A model generated the notes under the pieces. The model saw nothing but the letters and a program-made list of their open reading frames with translations. It did no database searches and was not told the origin of the DNA. Source: Mycobacterium sp. 852013-50091_SCH5140682 (GTDB lineage Bacteria > Actinomycetota > Actinomycetes > Mycobacteriales > Mycobacteriaceae). From it: a stretch of 64,000 nt of DNA. The stretch is taken from positions 1 to 64,000 of the forward strand of contig NZ_LZTB01000075.1 in the NCBI RefSeq assembly GCF_001665685.1, written 5' to 3'. Below, piece by piece: positions 47,615 through 56,567 of the stretch. Position 1 is the stretch's first letter, and the number at the start of each line of letters is the position of its first letter. The translations under genes and the position numbers were made by a program.

Positions 47615-48774
47615 GCAGCTCCCCGAGGCACTGCGTGGTGGTCGGTGCCGGGGCCTGGGGGCTGCCTGCCGCGGCCGAACTCGCTCGCCGCGGGCACCGG
47701 GTGACGCTGATCGACCGCTACGGCCCGGGCAATGCGCTGTCGTCGTCGACGGGCACGACGAGGTTGTGGCGGCTCGCCGACCCCGACCCGCTTCGCGCCC
47801 GGGCGGCCCAGCGCGGCGTCGAGGCGATGCGGCGGCTGACCGAACGTGCGGGCAGCCCGGTGTTCCTCACCTGCGGCCTGCTGTGGCGTGACGACGCGTC
47901 GATACCCGACGTGGTGTCGACCCTCGACGGGCTCGGGATCCCGTATACGAGCGTGCCTTCCGGCGACGTCGACCGATTCTTTCCTGGTCTGCGTAACGAC
48001 GGACGGGATGCGCTCTGGCAGCCGGAGGCGGGGGTGGTGCTCGCGGCAGTGTCGCTGCGGGCGCAGCTGACGAGCTTCCAGAGTGCCTCCGGTGCAACAC
48101 TTCTCAAGCGGGAGGTGGTTTGCGTCGAGCGGACGTCCAACGGCGTCCGGGTCGTGCTGACCGACGGTGACACGGTTGACGCCGACGTGGCGGTGCTCGC
48201 AGGGGGTCCGGGAGCCCGCGCGTTGCTGTCGCCACTCGGCGTCGACGTTCCGCTGCACCCCTATCTGGAGCAGGTGGTGCATTTCGGCGATCCCGCCAAT
48301 CCCGGTGCCACCGACGGCTTTCCGTGTCTGTTCGACGGGCCGGACGGTGACCGTCCCGGCATCTACGCGATGCCAGCGCCCGGTGCGGGTTTCAAGGTGG
48401 GGTTGGACCAGCCGCTGCGGGACTACCGTGCGGATGACCTCGACCGGACGCCCGACGCCGGCCGGACCGCCGTCATCGGCGACCGGGTACGCGCCGACCT
48501 GGGTTCGGTGGTTCCCACGGTGCTCAACGCCCAGGTCTGTAGCTGGACGGATTCGCCCGACGGCAGTTTCATCGTGGACCGGCTCGACGGCGGGATCGTC
48601 ATCGCGTGCGGCGATTCGGGGGAGGGCTTCAAATACTCCGCCCTGATGGGAGAGGTACTCGCCGACCTGGCCGAGGGCCACACGGTGGATGCCGACGTGG
48701 CGTCGTGGTCACTGGCACGCTTCGCCCGGGGTGTCCCCGAGCGGAGCGGACCGCACGTGCTCGGCAGGCACTGA
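47611..48774 (+). CDS. DAO-family FAD-dependent oxidoreductase
   Basis: A 387-residue amine/amino-acid oxidase-fold protein. The dinucleotide motif is VVVGAGAWGLPAAAELARRGHRVTLIDRYGPG (about residues 7-38), then SSSTGTTRLWRLADPD as in sarcosine and N-methyltryptophan oxidases, and the late GDSGEGFKYSALMGEVLADLAEG motif that closes the flavin site. No Cys for covalent flavin is evident in the usual place. Begins with GTG overlapping the aldehyde dehydrogenase stop, so the two are coupled; it may generate the aldehyde for that enzyme from a secondary or primary amine. Confidence 0.85.
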   Translation: MSSSPRHCVVVGAGAWGLPAAAELARRGHRVTLIDRYGPGNALSSSTGTTRLWRLADPDPLRARAAQRGVEAMRRLTERAGSPVFLTCGLLWRDDASIPDVVSTLDGLGIPYTSVPSGDVDRFFPGLRNDGRDALWQPEAGVVLAAVSLRAQLTSFQSASGATLLKREVVCVERTSNGVRVVLTDGDTVDADVAVLAGGPGARALLSPLGVDVPLHPYLEQVVHFGDPANPGATDGFPCLFDGPDGDRPGIYAMPAPGAGFKVGLDQPLRDYRADDLDRTPDAGRTAVIGDRVRADLGSVVPTVLNAQVCSWTDSPDGSFIVDRLDGGIVIACGDSGEGFKYSALMGEVLADLAEGHTVDADVASWSLARFARGVPERSGPHVLGRH

Positions 48775-48787
48775 CTCCGAAAGCCAA

Positions 48788-48817
48788 GCGCCGGCGGGAC
48801 GTTGGTCCCGCCGGCGC
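48788..48817. terminator. Bidirectional hairpin between converging genes
   Basis: Thirteen perfect pairs (GCGCCGGCGGGAC with GTCCCGCCGGCGC) around a GTTG loop, placed between the stop of the FAD oxidoreductase (48774) and that of the dehydrogenase on the other strand (48824). No U-run, but stem strength and location support termination in both directions. Confidence 0.85.
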
Positions 48818-48823
48818 CACGGA

Positions 48824-50164
48824 TCAGACGATCCTGATCAGCTTCTTGTTGACGAATTCGTCGATCCCGTAGCGGCCCAGCTCGCGGCCGTAGCCGGAGC
48901 GTTTGACACCGCCGAAGGGCAGTTCGACACCTTCGGCGCCGACCGCGTTGACGAACACCATGCCGGCGTCGATCTTGTCGGCGACCCGGCGGGCCTGATC
49001 GATGTCGGTGGTGAACACGTAGGAGCCCAGCCCGAACGGCGTGTTGTTGGCGAGCTCGACGGCCTCGTTCTCGTCGGCCACTTTGTACACCGAGGCGACC
49101 GGGCCGAACAGTTCCTCACCGAAGTCGCCGGCCAGGTTGGTCAGCACGCCGGCCGGGAAGAACGCGCCGTTGCGTTCGCCGCTGGAGGTCAGCTTGGCGC
49201 CACCGTCCACGGCACGTTTGACCTGGTCGTCGAGGCGTTCGGCGGCGGCCGCCGACGACAGTGGCGCCAGGCCATCGGCCTTGGCGAGCACCTTCTCGGT
49301 GAACTTCTCGACGAACTCGTCGTAGATGTCGGCGACGACGATGATCCGCTTGGCGGCGTTGCAGGCCTGGCCGGTGTTCTCGAATCGGCCGTCCACGGCC
49401 GCATCGACGGTGGCATCCATGTCGGCCGTGCTCAGCACGATGAACGGATCGGAGCCGCCGAGCTCCAGGACGACCTTCTTGAGATTGCGCCCGGCGATCT
49501 CGGCAACGGCAGCGCCTGCGCGTTCCGAGCCGGTCAGGGACACGCCTTGGATGCGCGGGTCGGCGATCACGTCGGCGATCTGCTCGTTGGTGGCGTAGAC
49601 GTTGACGTAGGCGCCCTCGGGGAAGCCTGCGTCAAGGTAGATCTGCTGCAGCGCGGCCGCGGATTCCGGGCACTGCGGGGCATGCTTGAGCACAATGGTG
49701 TTGCCCAGCACCAGGTTTGGGCCGGCAAAGCGGGCCACTTGGTAGTACGGGTAGTTCCACGGCATGATGCCGAGCAGCACGCCGACCGGGCCGCGCTTGA
49801 TGACGGCCGAACCCTCGCCGTCGAGCAGTTCGATCGGTTCGTCGGCCAGGAACTTCTCGGCATTGTCGGCGTAGTACTCGTAGATCGCGGCGCTGAACTC
49901 GACCTCACCCACGGACTGATCCAGCGGCTTGCCCATTTCGCGCTGGATGATCCGGGCCAGCTCGTCCTTGCGCTCGTCGTGCAACTCGGCAACCCGGCGG
50001 ATCAGTGCCGCGCGCTCGGCGATGGTCGAAGACTTCGACCACTGGCGAAACGCCGTGGCCGCCGCCGCGACGGCCTGCTCGATCTGCTCGTCGGTCGCGG
50101 TCGGGTACTCCTCGACCAGCTCGCCCGTCGACGGGTCGACCACTGCATACAGGGACGCACTCAT
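48824..50164 (-). CDS. Succinate-semialdehyde dehydrogenase-like aldehyde dehydrogenase
   Basis: A 446-residue aldehyde dehydrogenase close to the GabD/SSADH group lacking the N-terminal arm. IMPWNYPYYQVARFAGPNLVLGNTIVLKHAPQCPESA (about 124-160) and SLTGSERAGAAVAEIAG bind NAD(P), the catalytic Glu is in LELGGSDPFIVL (about 226) and Cys in NTGQACNAAKR (about 260). The C-terminus PFGGVKRSGYGRELGRYGIDEFVNKK is typical of this group. GAGGAGAAGAG precedes the ATG. It would finish a putrescine-to-succinate route. About ten residues usual near GDPxDPxTDxGPL are missing. Confidence 0.87.
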   Translation of the reverse strand: MSASLYAVVDPSTGELVEEYPTATDEQIEQAVAAAATAFRQWSKSSTIAERAALIRRVAELHDERKDELARIIQREMGKPLDQSVGEVEFSAAIYEYYADNAEKFLADEPIELLDGEGSAVIKRGPVGVLLGIMPWNYPYYQVARFAGPNLVLGNTIVLKHAPQCPESAAALQQIYLDAGFPEGAYVNVYATNEQIADVIADPRIQGVSLTGSERAGAAVAEIAGRNLKKVVLELGGSDPFIVLSTADMDATVDAAVDGRFENTGQACNAAKRIIVVADIYDEFVEKFTEKVLAKADGLAPLSSAAAAERLDDQVKRAVDGGAKLTSSGERNGAFFPAGVLTNLAGDFGEELFGPVASVYKVADENEAVELANNTPFGLGSYVFTTDIDQARRVADKIDAGMVFVNAVGAEGVELPFGGVKRSGYGRELGRYGIDEFVNKKLIRIV

Positions 50165-50530
50165 GTGTTCTCTTCTCCTCGGTCGGGCCAGCGTGGCCCG
50201 ACTCGTCGCTGATCGTTCGGTGCTCTCGTGCCATGGGGCGGCCTACGCGCACCCCGCAAATCCTCCACGAAATCAGTCGCGTAACGCAATATTTACGACG
50301 ATATTCGTTGTGTTTGACCATGTCATATGACGATCCCGATTGCCGTCTGAATGCCGCCTGTCCTGCGAAGATGCCACTTTCCGGGGCTGTCGTGACGGGT
50401 GTTACGGCGCGCGGCGACTGTGATCGACGTCTTGCGCTCCTGGCTCGCCAGGCCTAGGTTCGTCCCAAGCGAACAAAGTGTTCGTTATCACGGATCTTCT
50501 TGTTCATGTTGAGCGAACGGACATTTCGAT
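50165..50530. promoter_or_regulatory. 366-base divergent region before the XRE-cupin gene, with GTTCG half-sites
   Basis: No gene is seen. The region carries an AT-richer stretch around 50278-50330 and, near the regulator, CGAACA-AAG-TGTTCG (50470-50484; perfect six-base arms) plus TGTTC (50501-50505) and CGAAC (50514-50518) arranged as a second, wider inverted pair. These are candidate operators for the XRE-cupin protein, controlling itself and the divergent dehydrogenase. Confidence 0.6.
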
Positions 50531-51121
50531 ATGGGTGCACCGGTCGAGCCTGATCCCGCTGCCACGGCCAACGCCGCGGTCGGCGACCGGATCCGCCAGT
50601 TCCGGATGGCGCGGAAGATGTCCCTTCGGCAGTTGGCGGATCGAGCCGGTATCTCAGCCGGCTTTCTCAGCCAGGTGGAGCGTGGGCAGGTCAACGCGAG
50701 CGTCGGAACGTTTCGCCGGCTCGCCGAGGCGCTCGGCATCGTGCTGCCCGACCTGTTCACCGACGACGAGGTCACCGATGTCCGCATCCTCAGAAAGGCG
50801 GCCCGTCCGGCGATCGAAGTGTCGGAGCTGAGTGCGAAATACCTGTTGTCGCAGAAGCCGCTTCGCAACCTCGAGGTGTATGCGGGGGAACTGGCGCCGG
50901 GATCCAGCGCGGGCGAGGCCTATGTCCACGGCGATGCCCAGGAGATCCTCATCGTCACCTCCGGCAGCCTGACTCTCGAACTCGACGGTGTGCGTTACAC
51001 ACTCGACGCCGGAGACAGTGCCGAATACCGCACCTCGAAGCCACACACCGTGCACAACACGAGCGACACGTTCGCCGAGCTGCTCTGGATCGTCAGCCCT
51101 CCGACCGAGTGGTCGACGTGA
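50531..51121 (+). CDS. XRE-cupin transcriptional regulator (PuuR-like)
   Basis: A 196-residue protein combining an N-terminal XRE HTH (VGDRIRQFRMARKMSLRQLADRAGISAGFLSQVERGQVNASVGTFRRLAEALG, about residues 17-70) and a C-terminal cupin (about 110-190; VHGDAQEILIVTSGSLTLELDGVRYTLDAGDSAEYRTSKPHTVHN). This architecture includes PuuR, the putrescine-responsive repressor. It sits between the SSADH-like gene and the Pot-type transporter, so a polyamine-responsive role is the best guess. ATG start. Confidence 0.9.
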   Translation: MGAPVEPDPAATANAAVGDRIRQFRMARKMSLRQLADRAGISAGFLSQVERGQVNASVGTFRRLAEALGIVLPDLFTDDEVTDVRILRKAARPAIEVSELSAKYLLSQKPLRNLEVYAGELAPGSSAGEAYVHGDAQEILIVTSGSLTLELDGVRYTLDAGDSAEYRTSKPHTVHNTSDTFAELLWIVSPPTEWST

Positions 51122-51193
51122 CAGATCGGTTGCCGTCACGGCTATGTCCCGATTCCTGTAACGCCCTGTCGCACAGATCAAAAGGAGATTTCC

Positions 51194-52318
51194 ATGCCGA
51201 TGTCACCTGCTGCCCGCTGCGTGTCTGCGGCGTTGGCCGCCGGCGTTCTGCTCACCGCGGCGTGTAGCCCGGCGGGGCCCGGCAACGCCGCCGAGGTCGA
51301 CCTCGGCAGCGGGCCGCCGCAGGCAGGCACCGTGAAGAAGGACGCGCTCAAAGGCGTGACCCTGACGTTCGTCTCGTACGGCGGTATCTTCCAGGACGGC
51401 CAGACGAAGGCGGCGATCGAACCGTTCGCCCAGCAATCCGGCGCAAAAGTGTTGCAGGACGGGCCAACCGAGAACTCGAAGATCAAGGCCCAGGTCGACA
51501 CCAAGAACGTGACGTGGGACGTGGTCGACAGCACCAACGTGTTCACGGCCAAGAACTGCGGCAAGCTGTTCGTGCCGCTCGATACCAGCATCGTGGACAT
51601 CAGCAAGCTTCCGGCGGGGACCAAGACCGACGACTGTTCGGTTCCGGCAATGGGATACGGCCTCATCGTGGTCTACAACACGAAGAAGTACGGCGCGAAT
51701 CCGCCGAAGACCTGGGCCGACTTCTACGACACCGCGAAGTTCCCCGGTAAGCGGGCCATCGAAGGCGTGCCGGGTGAACTCGACCCGGGCGTACTCGAAG
51801 GTGCCCTGCTGGCCGACGGCGTCGCGCCCAACGCGATCTACCCGATCGACCTCGACCGGGCCATGGCGAAGATGAACACCATCCGCAAGGACACCATCTT
51901 CTGGACCACGGGCGCGCAGTCCCAGCAACTCATCGAATCCGGCCAGGTCGACATGGCGCTGGTGTGGAGCGGTCGCGCATACTCGGCCGTCAGGAACGGG
52001 GCGCCGTTCGCGCCGATGTGGAACCAGTGGATGCCGGAGGCCGACACCATCGCCGTGCCGGTGGGCGCCAAGAACCCCAAGGCGTCGATGGCGCTCATCA
52101 ACTTCTACCTCGGGGCACAGCAGCAGGCCAAGCTCGCCGAGTTGACCTCCTACAGCCCGATCAACGTGGACGCCAAGCCCCAACTCGACGATCTCGCACG
52201 GTCGTATCTGACCACCACACCCGAGCGGGACAAGGACAAGTTCCCCCTCGACCTCGGGTACTGGGCCGAACACCAGGAAGAGATCGCTGCCAAGTACACC
52301 ACCTGGCTCGCAGGCTAG
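51194..52318 (+). CDS. Polyamine-type ABC transporter substrate-binding lipoprotein (PotD/PotF-like)
   Basis: A 374-residue periplasmic-binding lipoprotein. The signal peptide ends in a lipobox LLTAAC (Cys near residue 20). The domain begins TLTFVSYGGIFQDGQTKAAIEPFAQQSGAKV and contains GYGLIVVYNTKKYGANPPKTWADFYDTAKFPGKRAIEG, typical of spermidine/putrescine-binding family 1 proteins. AAGGAG lies eight bases before the ATG. First gene of a four-gene importer. The ligand may be putrescine, spermidine or another cationic amine; binding aspartates were not verified. Confidence 0.9.
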   Translation: MPMSPAARCVSAALAAGVLLTAACSPAGPGNAAEVDLGSGPPQAGTVKKDALKGVTLTFVSYGGIFQDGQTKAAIEPFAQQSGAKVLQDGPTENSKIKAQVDTKNVTWDVVDSTNVFTAKNCGKLFVPLDTSIVDISKLPAGTKTDDCSVPAMGYGLIVVYNTKKYGANPPKTWADFYDTAKFPGKRAIEGVPGELDPGVLEGALLADGVAPNAIYPIDLDRAMAKMNTIRKDTIFWTTGAQSQQLIESGQVDMALVWSGRAYSAVRNGAPFAPMWNQWMPEADTIAVPVGAKNPKASMALINFYLGAQQQAKLAELTSYSPINVDAKPQLDDLARSYLTTTPERDKDKFPLDLGYWAEHQEEIAAKYTTWLAG

Positions 52319-52331
52319 GAGGGTTCGACGC

Positions 52332-53213
52332 ATGTCGATGGTCGACGTTCTCGCGGGCGCGCCCGCGCAGAAGACCCAGCCGACGACCGCGGGTCGGCGG
52401 CTGGGTGGAGTCGGTCTGCTGTTGCCGTCGATACTGCTGATCGTCGGGGTGTTCGGCCTTCCGCTGGCCATCATGTTCTGGCAGGCGTTCAGCGATCCGG
52501 TGCCCGGCTTCGGCAATTTCCATTGGTACCTTGGCGATTCCGTGCAGCGCGAGGTGTTGCTCCGCACGTTCACCACGGGTCTCGAAGTCACGGCGATCTG
52601 CCTGCTGCTCGGCTATCCCTATGCCTACGCCATGGTCGCGTTCGGGCCCACCGTGCGCATCGCGCTGACGCTCATCGTGCTGGTTCCGTTCTGGACGAGT
52701 CTGATGGTGCGCACCTTCGCGTGGGTGATCCTGCTGGAAGACGGTGGGCCGATACACACTGTGCTGTCCGTCGTCGGGCTGGGCGGTGTGCCGCTGCTGC
52801 GCACCAATCTGGGCGTGGTCATCGGCATGAGTCAGATCCTGCTGCCCTTCATGGTGCTGCCGCTGTATGCCGTGATGTCGGGCATCGACCGTCGTCTCGT
52901 CCTCGCGTCGTCGAGTCTCGGTGCGAGGCCGGTCATCTCGTTCGTGAGGATCTGGGCTCCGCTCTCGTTGCCCGGCGTCGGAGCAGGGTGCCTGATGGTC
53001 TTCATCAGCAGTCTCGGCTTCTACGTGACGCCTGCACTGCTCGGCGCGCCGGACGATGCACTGATCAGCCAGCAGATCTATGTCCAGGTCACCAGCCTGC
53101 TGGCCTGGGGCAGGGGAGGAGCCATGGGCGTGGTTCTGTTGCTCATCACGTTCCTCGTGCTCGCGGTGCTGATGTACCTGTTGCGCCGGAATCGTAAGGA
53201 GCGCACGGCATGA
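52332..53213 (+). CDS. ABC transporter permease (PotB-like)
   Basis: A 293-residue inner-membrane permease with about six helices. The first helix GVGLLLPSILLIVGVFGLPLAIMFW is near residues 26-50. The ATPase-contacting EAA-like loop is LASSSLGARPVISFVRIWAPLSLPGVGAG (about 193-221), with Gly at the canonical place. AGGAGG precedes the ATG. Second gene of the Pot-type operon; its stop overlaps the next start (ATGA). Confidence 0.9.
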   Translation: MSMVDVLAGAPAQKTQPTTAGRRLGGVGLLLPSILLIVGVFGLPLAIMFWQAFSDPVPGFGNFHWYLGDSVQREVLLRTFTTGLEVTAICLLLGYPYAYAMVAFGPTVRIALTLIVLVPFWTSLMVRTFAWVILLEDGGPIHTVLSVVGLGGVPLLRTNLGVVIGMSQILLPFMVLPLYAVMSGIDRRLVLASSSLGARPVISFVRIWAPLSLPGVGAGCLMVFISSLGFYVTPALLGAPDDALISQQIYVQVTSLLAWGRGGAMGVVLLLITFLVLAVLMYLLRRNRKERTA

Positions 53214-54010
53214 CGCGACGGGCCAGGACGTTCTGGCGTGTTCTGCTCGGCGTGTTCTGCGCAGGGGTCGCGTTGTGGCTCGTCGCCCCGTCGCTGATCG
53301 TGGTGCCGCTGAGCTTCACCGACCGACCGTCGTTCACCTTCCCGCCGACCGGCTGGTCGACGCGTTGGTACCAGGCGTTCTTCGCCGACCCCGCGTGGCT
53401 CGCAGCCCTGCAGGCCAGCCTTGAGGTCGGCGTCCTGGTAGTCATCGTCGCCACCACGTTCGGCACCGCCGCGGCTGTGGCGCTCAGCCGCACCGGACTG
53501 GCCGGCCGGCAGGGCATCCGGGCATTCCTGTTGGCGCCCATGGTCGTTCCGGTGATCGTGGTCGCTGTCGGCCTGTACGCGTTGTTCCTGCGGCTCAATC
53601 TGCTCGGCACCCTGTTCGGCTTCGTCGTCGCGCACAGCATGTTGGCGCTGCCGTTCGTCATCGTGCCGGTGATGGCGAGCCTGCAGGGATTCGACAGGCG
53701 CCTTGAGGACGCGGCCGCGATCTGTGGTGCCAACCGCTGGACTACCTTCCGTACCGTCACGCTGCCGCTGGTGGCCCCGGGCGTGCTCTCGGGTGCTCTG
53801 TTCGCGTTCGCGACGAGCTTCGACGAAGTGGTGTTGTCGTTGTTCATCCAGAATCCGTACCTGCAGACGCTGCCGGTGAAGATGTACGCCTCGGTCACGC
53901 GCGACACCGATCCCACGATCGCTGCCGCTGCCACGCTCATCCTCGTCCTCACGACGTGTCTGACCGTCGTTGCGGGCGTCTACTCGCGCAGGAGGAACCG
54001 TGTCCACTGA
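53210..54010 (+). CDS. ABC transporter permease (PotC-like)
   Basis: A 266-residue permease with six predicted helices. The EAA-type motif is LEDAAAICGANRWTTFRTVTLPLVAPGVLSGALFAFATSFDEVVLSLF (about residues 165-212), which in PotC homologues ends with the FDE signature seen here. Begins inside the stop of the PotB-like gene and overlaps the ATPase gene by 11 bases, indicating tight coupling of the complex subunits. Confidence 0.9.
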   Translation: MTRRARTFWRVLLGVFCAGVALWLVAPSLIVVPLSFTDRPSFTFPPTGWSTRWYQAFFADPAWLAALQASLEVGVLVVIVATTFGTAAAVALSRTGLAGRQGIRAFLLAPMVVPVIVVAVGLYALFLRLNLLGTLFGFVVAHSMLALPFVIVPVMASLQGFDRRLEDAAAICGANRWTTFRTVTLPLVAPGVLSGALFAFATSFDEVVLSLFIQNPYLQTLPVKMYASVTRDTDPTIAAAATLILVLTTCLTVVAGVYSRRRNRVH

Positions 54011-55088
54011 CCACACCCCACACGGCGCATCGATCACGTTGCGGCGCTTGACCAAGCGCTACGGATCGGTGACCGCTGTCGACGCTGTCGACCTCGACGC
54101 GCGGCCGGGTGAATTCCTCACGCTGCTCGGGCCCAGCGGTTCGGGGAAGACCACCACCCTCAACATGATCGCCGGATTCGTCGACGTCACCGAGGGTGCC
54201 CTGCTCATCGACGGCCGGCCGGTCGCCGATCTGCCGCCGTATCGCCGAAACATCGGCATGGTGTTCCAGCACTACGCGCTGTTCCCGCACATGACGGTGA
54301 CCGACAACGTCGAATACCCGCTGCGCCAGCGCAAGGTCGCCAAGCAGCAGCGCCGGGAGAAGGTGACCGCGGCGCTGCGAACGGTCGGCCTCGACGGCTA
54401 CGGCACCCGGATGCCCAAGGAGCTGTCGGGCGGTCAGCAGCAGCGAGTCGCGCTCGCGCGGGCCATGGTCTACGAACCGAGCGTGCTGCTTATGGACGAA
54501 CCACTCGGCGCACTGGACAAGAAGTTGCGTGATTCGCTGCAGCTCGAGATCAAGCGCATACACGGCGAACTGGGCACGACGTTCGTCTACGTCACTCACG
54601 ATCAGGACGAGGCGCTCGTGCTGTCGGACCGCATCGCGGTCTTCAACAACGCTCGCATCGAGCAGATCGGGTCGCCCACCGAACTCTACGAGTGCCCCAA
54701 CAGCGTGTTCGTGGCGCGCTTCCTGGGTGAGTCGTCGCTGTTCTACGGGACGCTCAAGGACGGGCTGGTGGTCAACGCCTATGGCCGGAGGATCGTGGCC
54801 GGCCGCGGCGACGTACCCAGCGGTGCCTCGGTGGCAGTCGTCGTCCGACCGGAACGGCTTCGCATCGTCACCGGTGACGAGGAGCCCGACGTCGTCAACG
54901 CCGTGCCCGGCACGGTGATTCAGGACATCTACCTCGGGAACTCTCGCAAGGTCGAGGTCCGGCTACCCGACGACACTGTCGCACTGGTTCGCGAGAGTGC
55001 CGGAAGCATCACGGAGGCCCAAGCCGGGCAACGGGTCTGGCTGACGTTCGATCCGGACGTCGCGGCCATCCTCCCCGCCGACACATGA
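54000..55088 (+). CDS. ABC transporter ATPase (PotA-like)
   Basis: A 362-residue importer ATPase of the PotA/MalK type. Walker A GPSGSGKTTT (about residues 44-53), Q-loop MVFQHYALFPHMTV, signature ELSGGQQQRVALARA (about 141-155), Walker B VLLMDEPLGALD (about 162-173) and H-loop VTHDQDEAL. A TOBE domain (about 275-355) with PERLRIV follows. The GTG at 54000 overlaps the permease stop; it has GAGGAA as ribosome-binding site within that gene. Energises uptake through the two preceding permeases. Confidence 0.93.
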   Translation: MSTDHTPHGASITLRRLTKRYGSVTAVDAVDLDARPGEFLTLLGPSGSGKTTTLNMIAGFVDVTEGALLIDGRPVADLPPYRRNIGMVFQHYALFPHMTVTDNVEYPLRQRKVAKQQRREKVTAALRTVGLDGYGTRMPKELSGGQQQRVALARAMVYEPSVLLMDEPLGALDKKLRDSLQLEIKRIHGELGTTFVYVTHDQDEALVLSDRIAVFNNARIEQIGSPTELYECPNSVFVARFLGESSLFYGTLKDGLVVNAYGRRIVAGRGDVPSGASVAVVVRPERLRIVTGDEEPDVVNAVPGTVIQDIYLGNSRKVEVRLPDDTVALVRESAGSITEAQAGQRVWLTFDPDVAAILPADT

Positions 55089-55144
55089 TGCGGGCGGCCC
55101 ACCATATTTCACCAACCAGTATCGATGAATGCAGGAGAATCTAG

Positions 55145-56563
55145 ATGTCCCCCGATGGTCGCAGGCCCAGCAGTCTTGCGAATGACTTCGTGAACGGCAG
55201 TGTGTCGTTCTGGTACCGCGCGGCGGGCTGGCCCAAGTCGCGGCCGCCGCTGCCGAACTCGCTCGATGCCGACGTGTGCATCGTCGGAGCGGGCCTGACC
55301 GGCTTGTGGGCCGCGTACTACCTCAAGCGTGAACAACCTGATTTGCGAATCGTCATGCTGGAGAAGGAGTTCGCGGGGTTCGGCGCTTCCGGTCGCAACG
55401 GCGGATGGCTGTCGGCCGAGCTGGCTGGATCTCGCGATGCGTACGCCTCGACGCACGGCCATGACGGTGTCGTCACGCTCATGCGGGCCATGCGCGGAGC
55501 CGTCGACGAGGTCATCGGCATCGCCGAGTCCGAAGGGATCGACGCCGACATCGTCAAGGACGGCGTGCTGCACGTGGCCCGAAACCAGGCCCAGATGGGC
55601 CGGTTGCGCGAATCGCTCGACTTCGAACGGAGTTGGGGCGCGACCGAAGACGATTTCGTGGTGCTCACCGGTGACGAGTCGAACTCCAGGATCCGGGTCG
55701 AGGGTGCCATGGGTGCGCTGTTCAGTCCGCACTGCGCCCGTGTGCAGCCCGCGAAGCTGGTCCAGGGCCTGGCGCGCGTGGTCGAGGGCATGGGCGTCGC
55801 GATCTATGAACAGACCGAGGTGACCGACATCAAGGCGGGCCGCGCACTCACCGCTCGCGGCGATGTCCGGGCACCCGTCATCCTCCGTTGTCTCGAAGGC
55901 TTCACCGCGACGATGCCCGGGCAACGCCGGGAGTGGCTGCCCATGAACTCGTCGATGGTGGTGACCGAACCCCTTCCCGAATCCGTACTGCGGCAGGTCG
56001 GTTGGCAGGGTGCCGAACTGCTGGGCGACTACGCGCACGGGTACATGTACGCCCAGCGCACAGCTGACAATCGAATCGCGCTGGGCGGCAGAGGCATTCC
56101 CTATCGCTACGGGTCGAAACTCGACCATCGGGGTGCCACCCAGCAGTGGACCATCGACGCTCTGACCGCCCTGGTTCGGGACATGTTCCCTGCCACGCGC
56201 GACATCCCGATCGCACACGCGTGGTGTGGCGTGCTCGGGGTGCCGCGGGACTGGACGGCCACGGTCGACTTCGACCGGGCAAGCGGCTTCGGTACCGCGG
56301 GCGGCTATGTCGGCAGCGGGCTGACCACCACGAATCTGGCAGGCCACACGCTCGCCGACCTGGTCCTTGCGCGTGACTCCGATCTCGTCGGGCTGCCGTG
56401 GGTGGGCCGGCGGGTCCGTAAGTGGGAACCAGAGCCGTTGCGCTGGTTGGGAGTTCAAGCCATGTATGCGCTATACCGAACCGCGGACCGGCGCGAGGCC
56501 ACGAACGGCATGACCGGAACAAGCCATCTAGCACGTATCGCCAACAAGATCACGGGACGCTGA
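55145..56563 (+). CDS. DAO-family FAD-dependent amine oxidase (PuuB-like)
   Basis: A 472-residue FAD oxidoreductase related to gamma-glutamylputrescine oxidase PuuB and glycine oxidases. NSVSFWYRAAGWP precedes the dinucleotide motif VCIVGAGLTGLWAAYYLKREQPDLRIVMLEKEFAGFGASGRNGGW (about residues 43-87), a hallmark of this group. GGRGIPYRYG, CGVLGVPRDW and the late GFGTAGGYVGSGLTTTNLAGHTLADL region complete the flavin site. Downstream of the Pot-type importer after 56 bases, with GCAGGAGA before the ATG, so it probably oxidises the imported amine. The glutamylating ligase PuuA is not in the window. Confidence 0.88.
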   Translation: MSPDGRRPSSLANDFVNGSVSFWYRAAGWPKSRPPLPNSLDADVCIVGAGLTGLWAAYYLKREQPDLRIVMLEKEFAGFGASGRNGGWLSAELAGSRDAYASTHGHDGVVTLMRAMRGAVDEVIGIAESEGIDADIVKDGVLHVARNQAQMGRLRESLDFERSWGATEDDFVVLTGDESNSRIRVEGAMGALFSPHCARVQPAKLVQGLARVVEGMGVAIYEQTEVTDIKAGRALTARGDVRAPVILRCLEGFTATMPGQRREWLPMNSSMVVTEPLPESVLRQVGWQGAELLGDYAHGYMYAQRTADNRIALGGRGIPYRYGSKLDHRGATQQWTIDALTALVRDMFPATRDIPIAHAWCGVLGVPRDWTATVDFDRASGFGTAGGYVGSGLTTTNLAGHTLADLVLARDSDLVGLPWVGRRVRKWEPEPLRWLGVQAMYALYRTADRREATNGMTGTSHLARIANKITGR

Positions 56564-56567
56564 CGCA

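Noticed and set aside
50470..50484. Second LexA SOS box
   Set aside because: CGAACA-AAG-TGTTCG leaves five bases between CGAAC and GTTCG; the mycobacterial SOS consensus needs exactly four.
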